Assembly: GCF_002197685.1 (NCBI RefSeq)
Contig: NZ_NBBI01000002.1
Location: 675,541 to 739,540, forward strand
DNA: 64,000 nucleotides
Direction: 5' to 3'
From: Sphingomonas dokdonensis
Lineage (GTDB): Bacteria > Pseudomonadota > Alphaproteobacteria > Sphingomonadales > Sphingomonadaceae
Shown here: in pieces, positions 9,105-19,045 of the stretch
How the letters are laid out: every line of letters starts with the position of its first letter
Numbering within the stretch: the first letter of the stretch is position 1
The notes under the pieces: generated by a model
Seen by the model: the letters and a program-made list of their open reading frames with translations, nothing else
The model's database searches: none
Told to the model about the DNA's origin: nothing
Position numbers and translations under genes: made by a program

Positions 9105-9199
9105 ACGCGGATAGCATGCTATCCGCGTAACGGCGAAAGCCCGGCCGGCCTCGCATAGCGAGGTCCGACGGCGTGGCTCCGCCACGCCGCCAGCCGGCC
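9105..9199. repeat. Nested palindromes between rpoA and rplQ
   Basis: The 216-base gap contains a perfect 24-base palindrome (9105-9128), a hairpin pairing 9149-9154 with 9158-9163, a hairpin with a 9-bp stem and three-base loop (9169-9177 with 9181-9189), and an outer 7-bp pairing (9143-9149 with 9193-9199) that would enclose the last two as a three-way junction. None has a T-tract. The rest of the gap (9200-9315) holds no gene; rplQ's ribosome-binding site is at 9302-9309. Confidence 0.7.
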
Positions 9200-9315
9200 A
9201 GCAAGTTACCGGGGCCCAGGCCAAAAGCCGGGGTGACGCACACAGGGTGGCCCACACGTCCCACCCGGCTTGGGGTTCCGTAAGACGGCCCCCTGACGAA
9301 CGAGAAGGATTTACC

Positions 9316-9738
9316 ATGCGTCACCGTGTAGGCGGTCGTAAGCTTCAGCGTACCTCGGCACACCGCGCCGCGCTGTTCCGCAACATGTCGGCCGCGCTCA
9401 TCAAGCACGAGCAGATCACCACCACGCTCGCCAAGGCAAAGGAGCTTCGCCCGTACATCGAGAAGCTGGTGACGCTGGGCAAGAAGGGCGGCCTGTCCAA
9501 CCGTCGTCTGGCGCACGCGCGCCTGCTCGACGATGCGCAGCTGGTGAAGCTGTTCGACACGCTGGCTTCGCGCTACGCCGATCGTAACGGCGGCTATACC
9601 CGCATCATCAAGGCCGGCATTCGCGCGTCGGACGCATCGCCGATGGCGATCATCGAGTTCGTCGACCGTGACGTCGCTGCCAAGGGCCAGGACTCGGGTC
9701 CGGTGATGACCGACGAGGATTTCGACGAAGCGGCGTAA
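9316..9738 (+). CDS. rplQ: Ribosomal protein L17
   Basis: Large-subunit protein bL17 near the exit tunnel. The 140-residue protein starts [20 protein letters not shown], followed by [20 protein letters not shown] and the [20 protein letters not shown] block. The start at 9316 is supported by GAGAAGGA 7 bases upstream and by the invariant MRH N-terminus. The acidic tail is typical of alphaproteobacterial L17. A strong terminator follows. Confidence 0.97.
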   Translation: MRHRVGGRKLQRTSAHRAALFRNMSAALIKHEQITTTLAKAKELRPYIEKLVTLGKKGGLSNRRLAHARLLDDAQLVKLFDTLASRYADRNGGYTRIIKAGIRASDASPMAIIEFVDRDVAAKGQDSGPVMTDEDFDEAA

Positions 9739-9781
9739 ACCGTTTCGACCTATCCGGGGCAGTCGCTCCGGTCGGAACAGG

Positions 9782-9813
9782 AAGGGGCCGCTCCATCATG
9801 GAGCGGCCCTTTT
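9782..9813 (+). terminator. Intrinsic terminator after rplQ
   Basis: A perfect 10-bp stem pairs GGGCCGCTCC (9785-9794) with 9800-9809 across the loop ATCAT and is followed by TTTT. Flanking A residues (9782-9783) can extend it by pairing with the T-tract, so it may work in both directions. It ends the ribosomal/rpoA series. Confidence 0.85.
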
Positions 9814-9886
9814 CGTTTGTGCTGATACGGCGCAAACGCGAGCCAACCCCCTTTCACCCGCACCCGCACCCCGCTACAGGCCCGCC

Positions 9887-11440
9887 ATGGAACACCCCGA
9901 CAGCATCCTTATCGTCGATTTCGGCAGCCAGGTGACCCAGCTGATCGCACGCCGCGTGCGCGAGGCGGGCGTGTACAGCGAGATCGCACCGTTCCAATCG
10001 GCGGCGGAAGCGTTCGAGCGGATGAAGCCGAAGGGTGTGATCCTGTCGGGCGGTCCCGCCTCAGTCGTGGACGAGGGAAGCCCGCGCGCCCCGCAGGCGG
10101 TGTTCGACAGCGGCGTGCCGGTGCTTGGCATCTGCTATGGCCAGCAGGTGATGAACACGCAGCTCGGCGGACAGGTGGACCGGGGCTTTTCGGGCGAGTT
10201 CGGCGAAGCGTTCGTGCAGGTCGATTCGGGTTGCGGGCTGTTCGATGGTCTGTGGAACGAGGGCGAGCGGCACCAAGTGTGGATGAGCCACGGCGACCAC
10301 GTCGCGACGCTCGCCCCCGGCTTCACGCCTGTCGCCTCGTCGTCGGGCGCACCGTTCGCCATCACCGCGGACGAAAGCCGTCGCTATTACGGCATGCAGT
10401 TCCACCCGGAGGTGGTGCACACCCCCGATGGCGGCAAGCTGATCAAGAATTTCGCGCGCCACGTCTGCGGCCTTGCTGGCGACTGGACGATGGCCGAGTT
10501 TCGTGAAACCAAGATTGCAGAGATCCGCGCGCAGGTCGGCACCGGCCGGGTGATCTGTGGTCTGTCGGGCGGCGTCGACTCTGCAGTGGCCGCGGTACTG
10601 ATCCACGAAGCGATCGGCGACCAGTTGACCTGCGTCTTCGTCGACCACGGTCTTATGCGCGCTGGCGAGGCAGACCAGGTCGTCAGCCTGTTCCGCGGCC
10701 ATTACAATATTCCGCTGGTCCATGTGAACGCGGAGGCGCTGTTCATGAACGGCCTTGCCGGCGTTACCGACCCGGAGGCCAAGCGCAAGTTCATCGGCAA
10801 GACGTTCATCGAGGTCTTTGAAGACGAGGCGAAGAAGATCGGCGGGGCGGAGTTCCTGGCGCAGGGTACGCTCTATCCGGATGTCATCGAAAGCGTCAGC
10901 TTCACCGGCGGGCCGTCGGTGACGATCAAGAGCCACCACAATGTCGGTGGCCTGCCCGAGCGCATGAACATGAAGCTCGTCGAGCCGCTGCGCGAGTTGT
11001 TCAAGGACGAGGTGCGCGAGCTTGGTTGTGAGCTCGGGCTGCCCGACATTTTCGTCGGCCGGCATCCGTTCCCGGGGCCGGGCCTCGCGATCCGTATTCC
11101 GGGCGAGGTGAGCAAAGAGCGGTGCGACATCCTGCGCAAGGCGGACGCGATCTATCTGGAGGAGATCCGCAATGCGGGTCTCTATGATGCGATATGGCAG
11201 GCGTTCGCGGTGCTGCTGCCGGTTCGCTCGGTCGGGGTGATGGGTGACGGGCGGACCTATGACAGCGTGCTGGCGCTGCGTGCGGTGACATCGACCGACG
11301 GCATGACGGCGCAGGCGTTCGAGTTCCCCGGCGGCTTCCTGCCACGCATTTCGACCCGCATCGTCAACGAAGTACGTGGCATCAACCGCGTTACTTATGA
11401 CTATACTTCGAAGCCGCCCGGCACGATCGAGTGGGAATGA
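9887..11440 (+). CDS. guaA: GMP synthase (glutamine-hydrolysing)
   Basis: Converts XMP to GMP using glutamine and ATP, the last step of guanine nucleotide synthesis. The 517-residue protein has an N-terminal class I glutamine amidotransferase domain (nucleophile C83 in GICYGQQ; QFHPEV carrying the catalytic His and Glu), an ATP pyrophosphatase domain with the P-loop-like LSGGVDSAV, and the C-terminal dimerisation domain ending [14 protein letters not shown], a very conserved GuaA terminus. It stands alone after the rplQ terminator. Confidence 0.97.
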   Translation: MEHPDSILIVDFGSQVTQLIARRVREAGVYSEIAPFQSAAEAFERMKPKGVILSGGPASVVDEGSPRAPQAVFDSGVPVLGICYGQQVMNTQLGGQVDRGFSGEFGEAFVQVDSGCGLFDGLWNEGERHQVWMSHGDHVATLAPGFTPVASSSGAPFAITADESRRYYGMQFHPEVVHTPDGGKLIKNFARHVCGLAGDWTMAEFRETKIAEIRAQVGTGRVICGLSGGVDSAVAAVLIHEAIGDQLTCVFVDHGLMRAGEADQVVSLFRGHYNIPLVHVNAEALFMNGLAGVTDPEAKRKFIGKTFIEVFEDEAKKIGGAEFLAQGTLYPDVIESVSFTGGPSVTIKSHHNVGGLPERMNMKLVEPLRELFKDEVRELGCELGLPDIFVGRHPFPGPGLAIRIPGEVSKERCDILRKADAIYLEEIRNAGLYDAIWQAFAVLLPVRSVGVMGDGRTYDSVLALRAVTSTDGMTAQAFEFPGGFLPRISTRIVNEVRGINRVTYDYTSKPPGTIEWE

Positions 11441-11551
11441 TCGCCGGCGCGTCAGCGGCTGTGGCGTTCGCGAGGGTTTCTGCCCTGCTTTGCTCCTCAA
11501 GCTCTGTTCAGGCGCGCATGCACGTCGCCAATCACGGCCGTGTCAAACAGT

Positions 11552-12127
11552 TTAGTGGAAATGCTCGCCGCGCTGGAGATAATCGAGAATTTTCTTCATG
11601 CGCCGCAATCGTGTCTCCGGCCTCTTGGCCGTCTGAAGACGGTAGTAGATCGGATACAGGTTCTTCCGGTCGAGCGTGCGGAAAAACGCCTCTGCTTCGG
11701 GCATGGCGGCGAGTGCATCCAGCAGATCCTGCGGCATGACCATGTCGGCCGATCCGGCGTAAGCGGTTTCCCAGCGTCCGTCGCCCTGCGCTGCCTCCAC
11801 ATGCACCAGGCCGGCCGGCAACATGCGTCCTTCGGCGATCAGTCTGGTGGTGTGCTCGCGGTTCTTGATCGACCAGTTCGAGCCCGCGCGGCGCGGGGTC
11901 AGCCGCTGGAGATAGTAGCTCGTGCCACCTGACCGCGTCAGGCCATCGATCCACCCGAACCGGATCGCCTCCACGACGCAGTCCGTCCATGTCACCGAAG
12001 GCTGCTCCGACCCGGCCTTGTAGATGCGTATCCACAATTCACTACTGGTTTCGTGGTTCTCGACGAACCAGCGAGCAAGGTCTTCTGGGTGTTCGAACGC
12101 AAGTGCTTGGGGGTAAGGAGAACTCAT
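11552..12127 (-). CDS. YdeI/OmpD-associated (OmdA) family protein
   Basis: A 191-residue soluble protein resembling the YdeI/OmpD-associated family, described as bacteriocin-protection related but without a well-defined biochemistry. Visible family features are WTDCVVEAIRFGWIDG, RLTPRRAGSNWSIKNREHT and the C-terminal RRMKKILDYLQRGEHFH. The start at 12127 (MSSPYPQALAFEHPEDLARW) fits the family; the open frame runs further upstream to 12535, but that part is antisense to the next gene and unrelated. The 111 bases between guaA and its stop hold no gene or terminator that I can see. Confidence 0.75.
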   Translation of the reverse strand: MSSPYPQALAFEHPEDLARWFVENHETSSELWIRIYKAGSEQPSVTWTDCVVEAIRFGWIDGLTRSGGTSYYLQRLTPRRAGSNWSIKNREHTTRLIAEGRMLPAGLVHVEAAQGDGRWETAYAGSADMVMPQDLLDALAAMPEAEAFFRTLDRKNLYPIYYRLQTAKRPETRLRRMKKILDYLQRGEHFH

Positions 12128-12287
12128 CCCATCAGGGCTAGCGAGCCATCGTCTTGCTGAAAAGTGCTTTGCGGACCCGACGGAGATCGACGCCGGCGGG
12201 ATGGAGCACCTTCGTTGTAGATAGATCGAAAGCGGAGCCAATCCGCACATCTGCGTCGAAGTTGCGGCAAACACGTCGCCGAAGCGC

Positions 12288-13571
12288 GTGATAGCCGTGG
12301 CACCAGCCGCTGCGTCGCCCGCAATGACGGGGGCGCGCACAACAATGCATGGTCGAGCAAGTGTTGACGGCGATCGGCGCACGTCGGGCGACGCGGGGCG
12401 GCCGATCACGATCGGATTGCTGTGGCACTCCATCAACTCTGGCAATCTTGGTGTGGGGGCGCTCACCGTCGCCAACCTGACGATTGCGCGCGAGGTGGCC
12501 GAGGGAAGCGGCCTCGCGCCGCGCTTCGTAATCATGGGCGCGCGCGACGATCAACAGCCGTCGATCTCCCTGCCGAACAGCCGCGTGGTGCCGATCGATT
12601 GGCGGTCGCTGCGTCCGGGCGGATCGATCTGGCGCGCGATGCGGGAGGTGGATTGTGTCCTCGATATCGGAGCCGGCGACAGTTTCGCCGACATTTACGG
12701 ACCGCGCCGTTTTTCCTTCCTGATGATCAGCAAGCTGATGGCGCTTGCACGAGGCAAGCCGCTGATCCTCTCGCCGCAGACGATCGGTCCGTTCACCCGG
12801 CGCGGCTACATGGCGCCTGCGGCCGTTGTCATGCGGCGCAGCCGGGCGGTGTTCGCGCGGGATGAGCTATCGCGTGACGTGGCGCAGGACATGGCACCGT
12901 CGGCTGATGTGCGATTGGCAGTGGATGTCGCGTTCGAACTGCCGTTCGAGGATCGCTCGCATGACCGGGGCGGCGCGCGGCTGCGGGTCGGTGTCAATCC
13001 ATCGGGCTTGCTGTTCAGCGAAGCTGAAAGGGGCACCAATCGTTTCGGCTTGTCGTACGATTACGCGGCATTCACCCGTCAATTGCTGACTGCGCTGCAC
13101 GAGCGCGACGATGTCGAAATTCACCTCGTTCCACATGCTTCGAGCAACCGCGATGCCACGGACGACGATGATGCGTTGTGCGATCGCCTTACCAAGATGT
13201 TTCCACGTGCGGTGCGGGTGGCGACCTTCGCGTCGCCTTCGGATGCCAAGAGTTACATATCGGGGCTGGATCTGCTGATCGCAGCGCGCATGCATGCGTG
13301 TATTGCCGCCTTCTCAAGCGGGGTGCCGGTCGTGCCGGTGGCGTACAGCCGCAAGTTCTCCGGCCTTTTCGGTTTGCTTGGCTACGACACCATGATCCCG
13401 GTCGCCGGGATGGATGAAGCACAGGCGGTCGCCTTCGTACTGAAGGCGCTGGAGCGGCGCCTCGCCCTGGCCGCGGCGGAAAAAGCGGGCATGGCCAAGG
13501 TCGGTACGCTGCTGGCCGACTACCGAGAGACGCTGCGGTCGACGTTTCTGGCAGTGAGCATGGCGGCATGA
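12288..13571 (+). CDS. Polysaccharide pyruvyl transferase family protein
   Basis: Probable ketal-pyruvyl transferase or related enzyme of exopolysaccharide modification. The core begins near residue 40 with ITIGLLWHSINSGNLGVGAL and continues with DCVLDIGAGDSFADIYG, KPLILSPQTIGPF, FARDELSRD and the C-terminal LLIAARMHACIAAFSSGVPV and VAYSRKFSGLFGLLGY, the usual landmarks of this family. The start is unresolved: GTG 12288, ATG 12324 and ATG 12345 are all in frame and none has a clear ribosome-binding site. Its stop overlaps the next start by four bases (ATGA), so the two are coupled. The 160 bases between 12128 and 12287 hold no gene. Confidence 0.82.
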   Translation: MIAVAPAAASPAMTGARTTMHGRASVDGDRRTSGDAGRPITIGLLWHSINSGNLGVGALTVANLTIAREVAEGSGLAPRFVIMGARDDQQPSISLPNSRVVPIDWRSLRPGGSIWRAMREVDCVLDIGAGDSFADIYGPRRFSFLMISKLMALARGKPLILSPQTIGPFTRRGYMAPAAVVMRRSRAVFARDELSRDVAQDMAPSADVRLAVDVAFELPFEDRSHDRGGARLRVGVNPSGLLFSEAERGTNRFGLSYDYAAFTRQLLTALHERDDVEIHLVPHASSNRDATDDDDALCDRLTKMFPRAVRVATFASPSDAKSYISGLDLLIAARMHACIAAFSSGVPVVPVAYSRKFSGLFGLLGYDTMIPVAGMDEAQAVAFVLKALERRLALAAAEKAGMAKVGTLLADYRETLRSTFLAVSMAA

Positions 13572-14824
13572 AGCCACCGTCGCCCACCATCGCCCGCGTG
13601 CTGGCGGCTGACTTGTGCAGTGGCTGCGGACTCTGCGCCGGTCTTTCCTCAGGGGCGATCGCGATGACCACGCAGGAGCCCGGCTTCGCGCGGCCGATTC
13701 AGCAACGCCCGATCTCGCGTGGCGCCGAGGCGCGGATCGCGGGCTGCTGTCCGGGCAGCAAAGTTGCGCCATGGCGGTCCGGGGGACGACGGCACCCGTT
13801 TTGGGGACCTTGGCAATCGACAGTGACGGGAGCCGCGAGCGACCCGGTGGTTCGGTATGCGGGCGCGTCAGGCGGCGCCTTGTCGGCGCTGCTGATCCAC
13901 GCCTTGGAGCGCAAGCTGGTCGACCGCGTGTTGCATGTTGAGGCAGATCCGGCGCGTCCGACCGGCAACCGTATGCGCTGGTCCACCACGCGCAAAGAGG
14001 TGCTGGCGGGCGCCGGCTCGCGCTACGCAGCATCATCGCCATTGGCGGCGATCGATCAAGCGCTTGGCGAGGGCGGGCGGTTCGCCTTCGTCGGTAAGCC
14101 CTGTGACGTGTCGGCGCTCCGGCAGCTTGAGCGATATGACAGCAGGGTGGCGACGGCCGTGCCACTCATGTTCTCGTTCTTCTGCGGTGGGCTGCCCAGT
14201 AGCGCAGGCGCAGACGAGATCGTGCGGGCCATGGGGCTGGCGCCTGACGAGATCACCGCATTTCGCTATCGGGGGCAGGGCTGGCCCGGGCTCACCGTGG
14301 CGAGCACGGCGGACGGTCGATCGGGTGAGATGTCCTATGCCGACAGTTGGGGCCGGCATCTCAGCCGACAGGTCCAGTTTCGCTGCAAGATCTGTCCGGA
14401 CGCAGTGGGCGGTGCCGCTGACATAGCCTGCGCGGACGCGTGGTACGGCGATGCCGCAGGATATCCGACCTTCGAGGAGCAGGATGGGCGCAGCCTTATC
14501 ATGAGCCGCACGACAGTCGGGGAAGCGCTGTTGCGCTCCGCCCAGGAGGCCGGCGCAATCCAGGCCGCACCGCTCGCAATTGCGGACGTGGAGCGCATGC
14601 AACCCGCGCAAGCGCAGCGCAAAAGAATGATCATTGCCCGGACGACCGCGGTTCGCGCCTGCCTGCAGCCCGTACCGGTCATGCGGAACCTGGATGTTGT
14701 CACTGCGGCACGCTCCGCCCGGCTATACGATGCCGGCCATAATCTGCTCGGCACCATGCGACGCGTGCTGCAACGACGCTGGCGCAATCGATGGCGGGCT
14801 TCACCGCAGGAGCGCACCGCTTGA
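13568..14824 (+). CDS. Coenzyme F420 hydrogenase/dehydrogenase beta-subunit-like protein
   Basis: A 418-residue protein resembling the FrhB/FpoF beta-subunit family. It has an N-terminal cysteine motif CSGCGLCAG, then SGGALSALLIHAL, FVGKPCDVSALRQLE, FFCGGLPS and FRCKICPDAVGGAADIACAD, with cysteines spaced as in Fe-S or flavin-binding members. Bacteria of this kind do not normally use F420. Relatives in exopolysaccharide loci sit beside pyruvyl transferases, as here, and are thought to act in polysaccharide modification. The N-terminal ferredoxin-like part holds only one short Cys cluster and looks reduced. Confidence 0.75.
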   Translation: MKPPSPTIARVLAADLCSGCGLCAGLSSGAIAMTTQEPGFARPIQQRPISRGAEARIAGCCPGSKVAPWRSGGRRHPFWGPWQSTVTGAASDPVVRYAGASGGALSALLIHALERKLVDRVLHVEADPARPTGNRMRWSTTRKEVLAGAGSRYAASSPLAAIDQALGEGGRFAFVGKPCDVSALRQLERYDSRVATAVPLMFSFFCGGLPSSAGADEIVRAMGLAPDEITAFRYRGQGWPGLTVASTADGRSGEMSYADSWGRHLSRQVQFRCKICPDAVGGAADIACADAWYGDAAGYPTFEEQDGRSLIMSRTTVGEALLRSAQEAGAIQAAPLAIADVERMQPAQAQRKRMIIARTTAVRACLQPVPVMRNLDVVTAARSARLYDAGHNLLGTMRRVLQRRWRNRWRASPQERTA

Positions 14825-16065
14825 GGGCGGGCCTCGCAACGCTGCTGACGGGCAGCGCGCTTCTATTGCCGTATCAGGCCGGCGCACAGATCGCGTCCCT
14901 GCCCGAGCGCATGTTCGAAACACCCGAACGTGCCGTGATTTTGACGGTGTCGCAGGATATCTTCTACGATAGTAATGTGTCGCGTGGCAGCGACGCCAGC
15001 GCGGCACTGCGCGGGATCAAGAACGAGGATGTTCGGGCTGCACCGACAGCTGCGCTGAACATGGTGTTGCCGCGCGGAGGTGCGCTGATCACCGTCCAAG
15101 GCAGTGCCGGCTATGATGCCTATGCGCGGAATCACAGCCTGAACCGAGAGCGGCTATCGATCAGGACGGAGTCGCAGGTGCCGGTGGCGTTCTGCGCGGT
15201 TGCGCCGGAACTCGCTTATTCGCGTCGTCAGATCGATCTCATCGATCTTGGCGCTCCTGATGGCGTGATCGATGCTGCGGCCAGGAACGTGCAGACGGTG
15301 AAGGAGGCACTCGGTGGAGTGACTTGTGGCCCACAGTTCGGCCTGCGCCCCAGCGGCCACATCGGATATGTAAACACCCGGACTGATACGCGGGGCGCGC
15401 GCCAGCAGGAGGTGCGGGAGACCCGTTACGGGAGTGCGTTGAACTATGTTCACCCTTCCGTCGGGATCATCGCGCTGTTCGCACGGCGGCGTGATGTCAT
15501 CTATGACCGGCAGCGGCAGTTCTTCCCCGGACGATTGTCCAGCGTCAGCATCACCAATGCCGGTTTGCGGGTGGATCGGCGCCTCGGCACGCGGCTGCAA
15601 CTCGTCGCCTCGCTCAGCTATGCGGATCTCGCGTCGGCCGTGAACCCGCCTGGCGCCAAGAATTTCGATGGCCTGAACTGGGATGTTTCCGCCACGCTTT
15701 GCCTCGGCGGGCGACTGTTACTCACAACTGAGACTGATCGCGCGATCACCATTTCTCCCGGCTTCTCTGCCGAGACCGTTCGGCAGACGAACTATGCTGG
15801 ATCGCTCAGCTATGCGTTGACACCGTTGGTGCAGGTCACCGCTAGCGTGTCGCGCGCCGATCGTGTTTTCCGGCTGGCTCCACGATCTGCGTTCGGAATT
15901 ACGAAAGATCGTCTCGACACTGCGGCCATTCGGCTTGCTTATACGAAGCGCCAGGTGACGTTCAGCCTGCGCGGCTCCTATCAGCGGCGCGACAGCGACA
16001 ATGATCTGTTCGACTATAAGGGGGCGCAAGCGTTGCTCAGCATCGGCTATGCCTTTGAGCGCTGA
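14821..16065 (+). CDS. Outer-membrane beta-barrel protein (exopolysaccharide-associated type)
   Basis: A secreted protein with a signal peptide (MRAGLATLLTGSALLLPYQA, cleavage near AGA-Q) and then alternating amphipathic strands ending in a terminal aromatic strand (LLSIGYAFER), typical of barrel-2-type porins found in exopolysaccharide loci. The start is taken as TTG 14821 because GCAGGAG lies about 8 bases upstream and it overlaps the preceding stop (TTGA); an ATG at 14791 would add ten non-signal residues. It probably serves surface export or anchoring of the product of the two upstream genes. 414 residues. Confidence 0.7.
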   Translation: MRAGLATLLTGSALLLPYQAGAQIASLPERMFETPERAVILTVSQDIFYDSNVSRGSDASAALRGIKNEDVRAAPTAALNMVLPRGGALITVQGSAGYDAYARNHSLNRERLSIRTESQVPVAFCAVAPELAYSRRQIDLIDLGAPDGVIDAAARNVQTVKEALGGVTCGPQFGLRPSGHIGYVNTRTDTRGARQQEVRETRYGSALNYVHPSVGIIALFARRRDVIYDRQRQFFPGRLSSVSITNAGLRVDRRLGTRLQLVASLSYADLASAVNPPGAKNFDGLNWDVSATLCLGGRLLLTTETDRAITISPGFSAETVRQTNYAGSLSYALTPLVQVTASVSRADRVFRLAPRSAFGITKDRLDTAAIRLAYTKRQVTFSLRGSYQRRDSDNDLFDYKGAQALLSIGYAFER

Positions 16066-16089
16066 ACCGGCCGCTGCTTAGCTTGCCGG

Positions 16090-16290
16090 TCAGCGCAGCC
16101 GACGCGCCACAAGGATTAGAAGAAGGCCGATCACCGCTACACCAGCGCCGCGATCGGCCCAGACGCGCTGGTCGAGCATGAAGCTCGACCGCGGCCATTG
16201 TACGTAGCCCAGCCCCTGCCCGATGAAGAGCAGGCCGAGCACGGCCAGCACCGCGCCCAGTGCGAACAGCACCGGGCGCCAGCGCCGCAC
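16090..16290 (-). CDS. Small two-helix membrane protein
   Basis: A 66-residue protein with two hydrophobic segments (about residues 6-24 and 48-62) separated by a short loop containing GLGYVQWPRSSFMLDQ. The GQGLGY and SFM pattern recalls a small conserved membrane protein family of unknown function. It starts with GTG one base after the gltA stop, so it is probably co-transcribed and coupled with gltA. No function can be given. Confidence 0.6.
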   Translation of the reverse strand: MRRWRPVLFALGAVLAVLGLLFIGQGLGYVQWPRSSFMLDQRVWADRGAGVAVIGLLLILVARRLR

Positions 16291-16291
16291 C

Positions 16292-17572
16292 TCAGCGCTG
16301 CCCGACGGGAACGTAGTCGCGCGCGGTCGGCCCGGTGTATAGCTGACGCGGACGGCCGATCTTCTGGTCGGGATCGGTGATCATCTCGTTCCACTGCGCG
16401 ACCCAGCCGACCGTGCGGGCCAGGGCGAACAGCACGGTGAACATCGACGTCGGGAAACCGATCGCCGACAGGATCACGCCCGAATAGAAGTCGACGTTCG
16501 GAAACAGCTTTTTTTCGATGAAGTAATCGTCGCTCAGTGCCAGTTCTTCCAGCCGCAGTGCGGTCTCGAACAGCGGATCGTTGACCTTCAGCGCATCGAA
16601 TACTTCGCGCACCGTCTTCTGCATCACCGTCGCGCGCGGATCGTAGTTCTTGTACACGCGGTGGCCGAAGCCCATCAGGCGGAACGGATCGTTCTTGTCC
16701 TTAGCGCGGTTGATGAACTCCGGAATGCGATCCGGCGTGCCGATTTCCTGCAGCATGTTGAGCGCCGCTTCGTTGGCACCACCATGCGCCGGGCCCCACA
16801 GGCAGGCGATGCCCGCTGCGATGCACGCGAACGGGTTGGCGCCCGACGAACCGGCCAGGCGGACGGTCGAGGTGGAGGCGTTCTGCTCGTGATCGGCGTG
16901 CAGGATGAAGATGCGGTCCATCGCCCGCTCGACCGCCGGGTTCACCTCGTAAGGCTCGGCCGGCACGCCAAAGGTCATTTTCAGGAAGTTGCCGGTGTAG
17001 CTCAGCGAGTTGTCCGGATATTGGAACGGCTGCCCGACGCTATACTTGTATGCCATCGCCGCGATCGTCGGCATCTTGGCGATCAGCCGGTGCGACGCAA
17101 TCATGCGCTGTGTGGGATCGTGGATGTCGGTGGAATCGTGGTAGAAGGCGGACAGCGCGCCGACCACGCCGCACATGATCGCCATCGGGTGCGCGTCGCG
17201 GCGGAACCCGCGATAGAAGGTCGCCAGCTGCTCATGCAGCATGGTGTGGCGCGTGATCGTGCCTTCGAACTTGTTCAGCTCGTCGCCGTTCGGCAGCTCG
17301 CCGTTCAGCAGCAGATAGGCGACTTCCATGAAGCTCGACTGTTCGGCAAGGTCGCCGATCGCATAGCCGCGGTGCAGCAGCACGCCTTCATCGCCGTCGA
17401 TATAGGTCAGCTTCGACTGGCATGAGGCGGTCGAGGTGAAGCCCGGATCGTAGGTGAAGGCACCGGTCTGGCCATACATCTTGCGGATGTCGACCACATC
17501 CGGGCCGACCGTGCCGGACAGCACCGGATAGCCGAAGTCCTTATCCGCGAGGGACAGCTTGGCGTCAGTCAT
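16292..17572 (-). CDS. gltA: Citrate synthase
   Basis: Condenses oxaloacetate with acetyl-CoA to citrate, the entry step of the TCA cycle. The 426-residue protein matches the Gram-negative hexameric type in length and carries [20 protein letters not shown], the active-site region with [29 protein letters not shown] and [15 protein letters not shown]. The start at 17572 (MTDAKLSL) is preferred over 17581 because GGGGAAGGA lies about 8 bases upstream of the former. The start overlaps the gltX end by eight bases, so gltX, gltA and the small membrane gene look like one operon. Confidence 0.96.
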   Translation of the reverse strand: MTDAKLSLADKDFGYPVLSGTVGPDVVDIRKMYGQTGAFTYDPGFTSTASCQSKLTYIDGDEGVLLHRGYAIGDLAEQSSFMEVAYLLLNGELPNGDELNKFEGTITRHTMLHEQLATFYRGFRRDAHPMAIMCGVVGALSAFYHDSTDIHDPTQRMIASHRLIAKMPTIAAMAYKYSVGQPFQYPDNSLSYTGNFLKMTFGVPAEPYEVNPAVERAMDRIFILHADHEQNASTSTVRLAGSSGANPFACIAAGIACLWGPAHGGANEAALNMLQEIGTPDRIPEFINRAKDKNDPFRLMGFGHRVYKNYDPRATVMQKTVREVFDALKVNDPLFETALRLEELALSDDYFIEKKLFPNVDFYSGVILSAIGFPTSMFTVLFALARTVGWVAQWNEMITDPDQKIGRPRQLYTGPTARDYVPVGQR

Positions 17573-19016
17573 CGTGTTCATCCTTCCCCTGGGCGGCCGT
17601 GTGATCCGCGGCATGATCGGCGATGCGGGCGAGACTTTCGTCGCGGCCGAGCAGCGCGAGCACGTCGAAGATACCGGGAGATGTCCGGCGGCCGGTGAGT
17701 GCGGCACGGAGCGGCTGGGCGACCTGGCCGAGCTTCAAGCCCTGCGCTTCGGCAACCTGCCGCACCGCGTCTTCGAGCGTCTCCGTATCCCACTTGTGCA
17801 CCGCGTCAAGGGCAGCATGCACCTTGGCCAGCGTGGTCGGGGCCTCGCCCGAGAGCAGCGGCTCTGCATCGGCCGCGATCGGCAACGGACGGGACACAAG
17901 CAGGAAACCTGCGCCGTCCGCCAGTTCGTTCAGATTGGCCGCGCGCGGCTTCAGCGCGGGCATCGCCGCAGCGATCAGCGCGCGGCGTTTGTCGCCAGCA
18001 TCCAGCTCCAGTTTCGCGGAGACAAGGTCGGCCAGCCGCGCGTCGTCGGCGCTGCGGATGTAATGGCCGTTCAGGTTCTCCAGCTTCTTCAGGTCGAAGC
18101 GGGACGGCGACTTGCCGACGCTGCCGAGATCGAACCATTCCACCGCCTCCGCGCGGCTGATGATCTCCTGGTCGCCATGGCCCCAGCCCAGACGCAGCAG
18201 GTAATTGTCCAGCGCCTCGGGCAGGATGCCGAGATCGTCGCGATACGCCTCGATCCCGACCGCGCCGTGCCGCTTGGACAGCTTCGCGCCGTCGCTGCCG
18301 TGGATAAGCGGGATGTGTGCATAGACCGGCTCTGGCCAGCTCATCGCCTTGATGATCGGCAACTGGCGGAACGCGTTGTTCAGGTGGTCGTCACCGCGAA
18401 TGATGTGGGTGACGCCCATGTCGTGGTCGTCGACCACCACCGCCAGCATATAGGTGGGCGTGCCGTCCGACCGAAGCAGGACCAGGTCGTCCAGCTCCGC
18501 GTTCTGCACCGTCACGCTGCCCTGCACGCGGTCCTCGATCGTCGTCGCGCCCTCGGTCGGCGCCTTCAGCCGCACGACGAAGGGAGCGGCGGCATCGTCG
18601 TTGACCCGGTCGCGCCAGGGCGAGCGGATGCGCAGCGGCTGCTTTTTGGCTTGCGCCTCGGCACGCATCGCATCGATCTCTTGCGCCGTCATGTAACAGC
18701 GATAGGCCGCGCCGGCAGCGATCATCGCCTCGGCCACCTCGACGTGGTGCGCGGCGCGGGTCGACTGAAAGACTTCTTCGCCGTCCCAGTCGAGCCCGAG
18801 CCAGCGCATGCCGGACAGGATCGCGTTGATCGCCGGCTGCGTCGACCGCGCGCGATCGGTATCCTCGATGCGCAGCAGGAACTTGCCGCCGTGGTGGCGC
18901 GCATACAGCAGGTTGAACAGGGCGGTACGAGCGCCGCCAAGATGCAGGAACCCCGTCGGCGACGGGGCGAATCGGGTGACGACACCGGGGTCGCGATTTT
19001 CGGTGGTTGCGCTCAA
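17565..19016 (-). CDS. gltX: Glutamyl-tRNA synthetase
   Basis: Charges tRNA-Glu (and in many alphaproteobacteria tRNA-Gln). The 483-residue class I synthetase has the HIGH-type segment [44 protein letters not shown] and the KMSKS-type [16 protein letters not shown]. The start is inferred as TTG 19016, with GGGAG about 9 bases upstream; no ATG lies near the conserved N-terminus, and the upstream frame to 19055 overlaps the divergent comEC start. Two gltX copies are common in alphaproteobacteria; only one is in this window. Confidence 0.94.
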   Translation of the reverse strand: MSATTENRDPGVVTRFAPSPTGFLHLGGARTALFNLLYARHHGGKFLLRIEDTDRARSTQPAINAILSGMRWLGLDWDGEEVFQSTRAAHHVEVAEAMIAAGAAYRCYMTAQEIDAMRAEAQAKKQPLRIRSPWRDRVNDDAAAPFVVRLKAPTEGATTIEDRVQGSVTVQNAELDDLVLLRSDGTPTYMLAVVVDDHDMGVTHIIRGDDHLNNAFRQLPIIKAMSWPEPVYAHIPLIHGSDGAKLSKRHGAVGIEAYRDDLGILPEALDNYLLRLGWGHGDQEIISRAEAVEWFDLGSVGKSPSRFDLKKLENLNGHYIRSADDARLADLVSAKLELDAGDKRRALIAAAMPALKPRAANLNELADGAGFLLVSRPLPIAADAEPLLSGEAPTTLAKVHAALDAVHKWDTETLEDAVRQVAEAQGLKLGQVAQPLRAALTGRRTSPGIFDVLALLGRDESLARIADHAADHTAAQGKDEHDD

Positions 19017-19045
19017 GCGCACAAGCTCCCAGGCTGAAGAACGAC

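Noticed and set aside
7876..9516. Long open frame (546 codons) on the minus strand
   Set aside because: Antisense to rpsK, rpoA and rplQ; no protein-like features.
17559..19037. Open frame of 492 codons on the plus strand
   Set aside because: Exact antisense of gltX, which has clear synthetase motifs.
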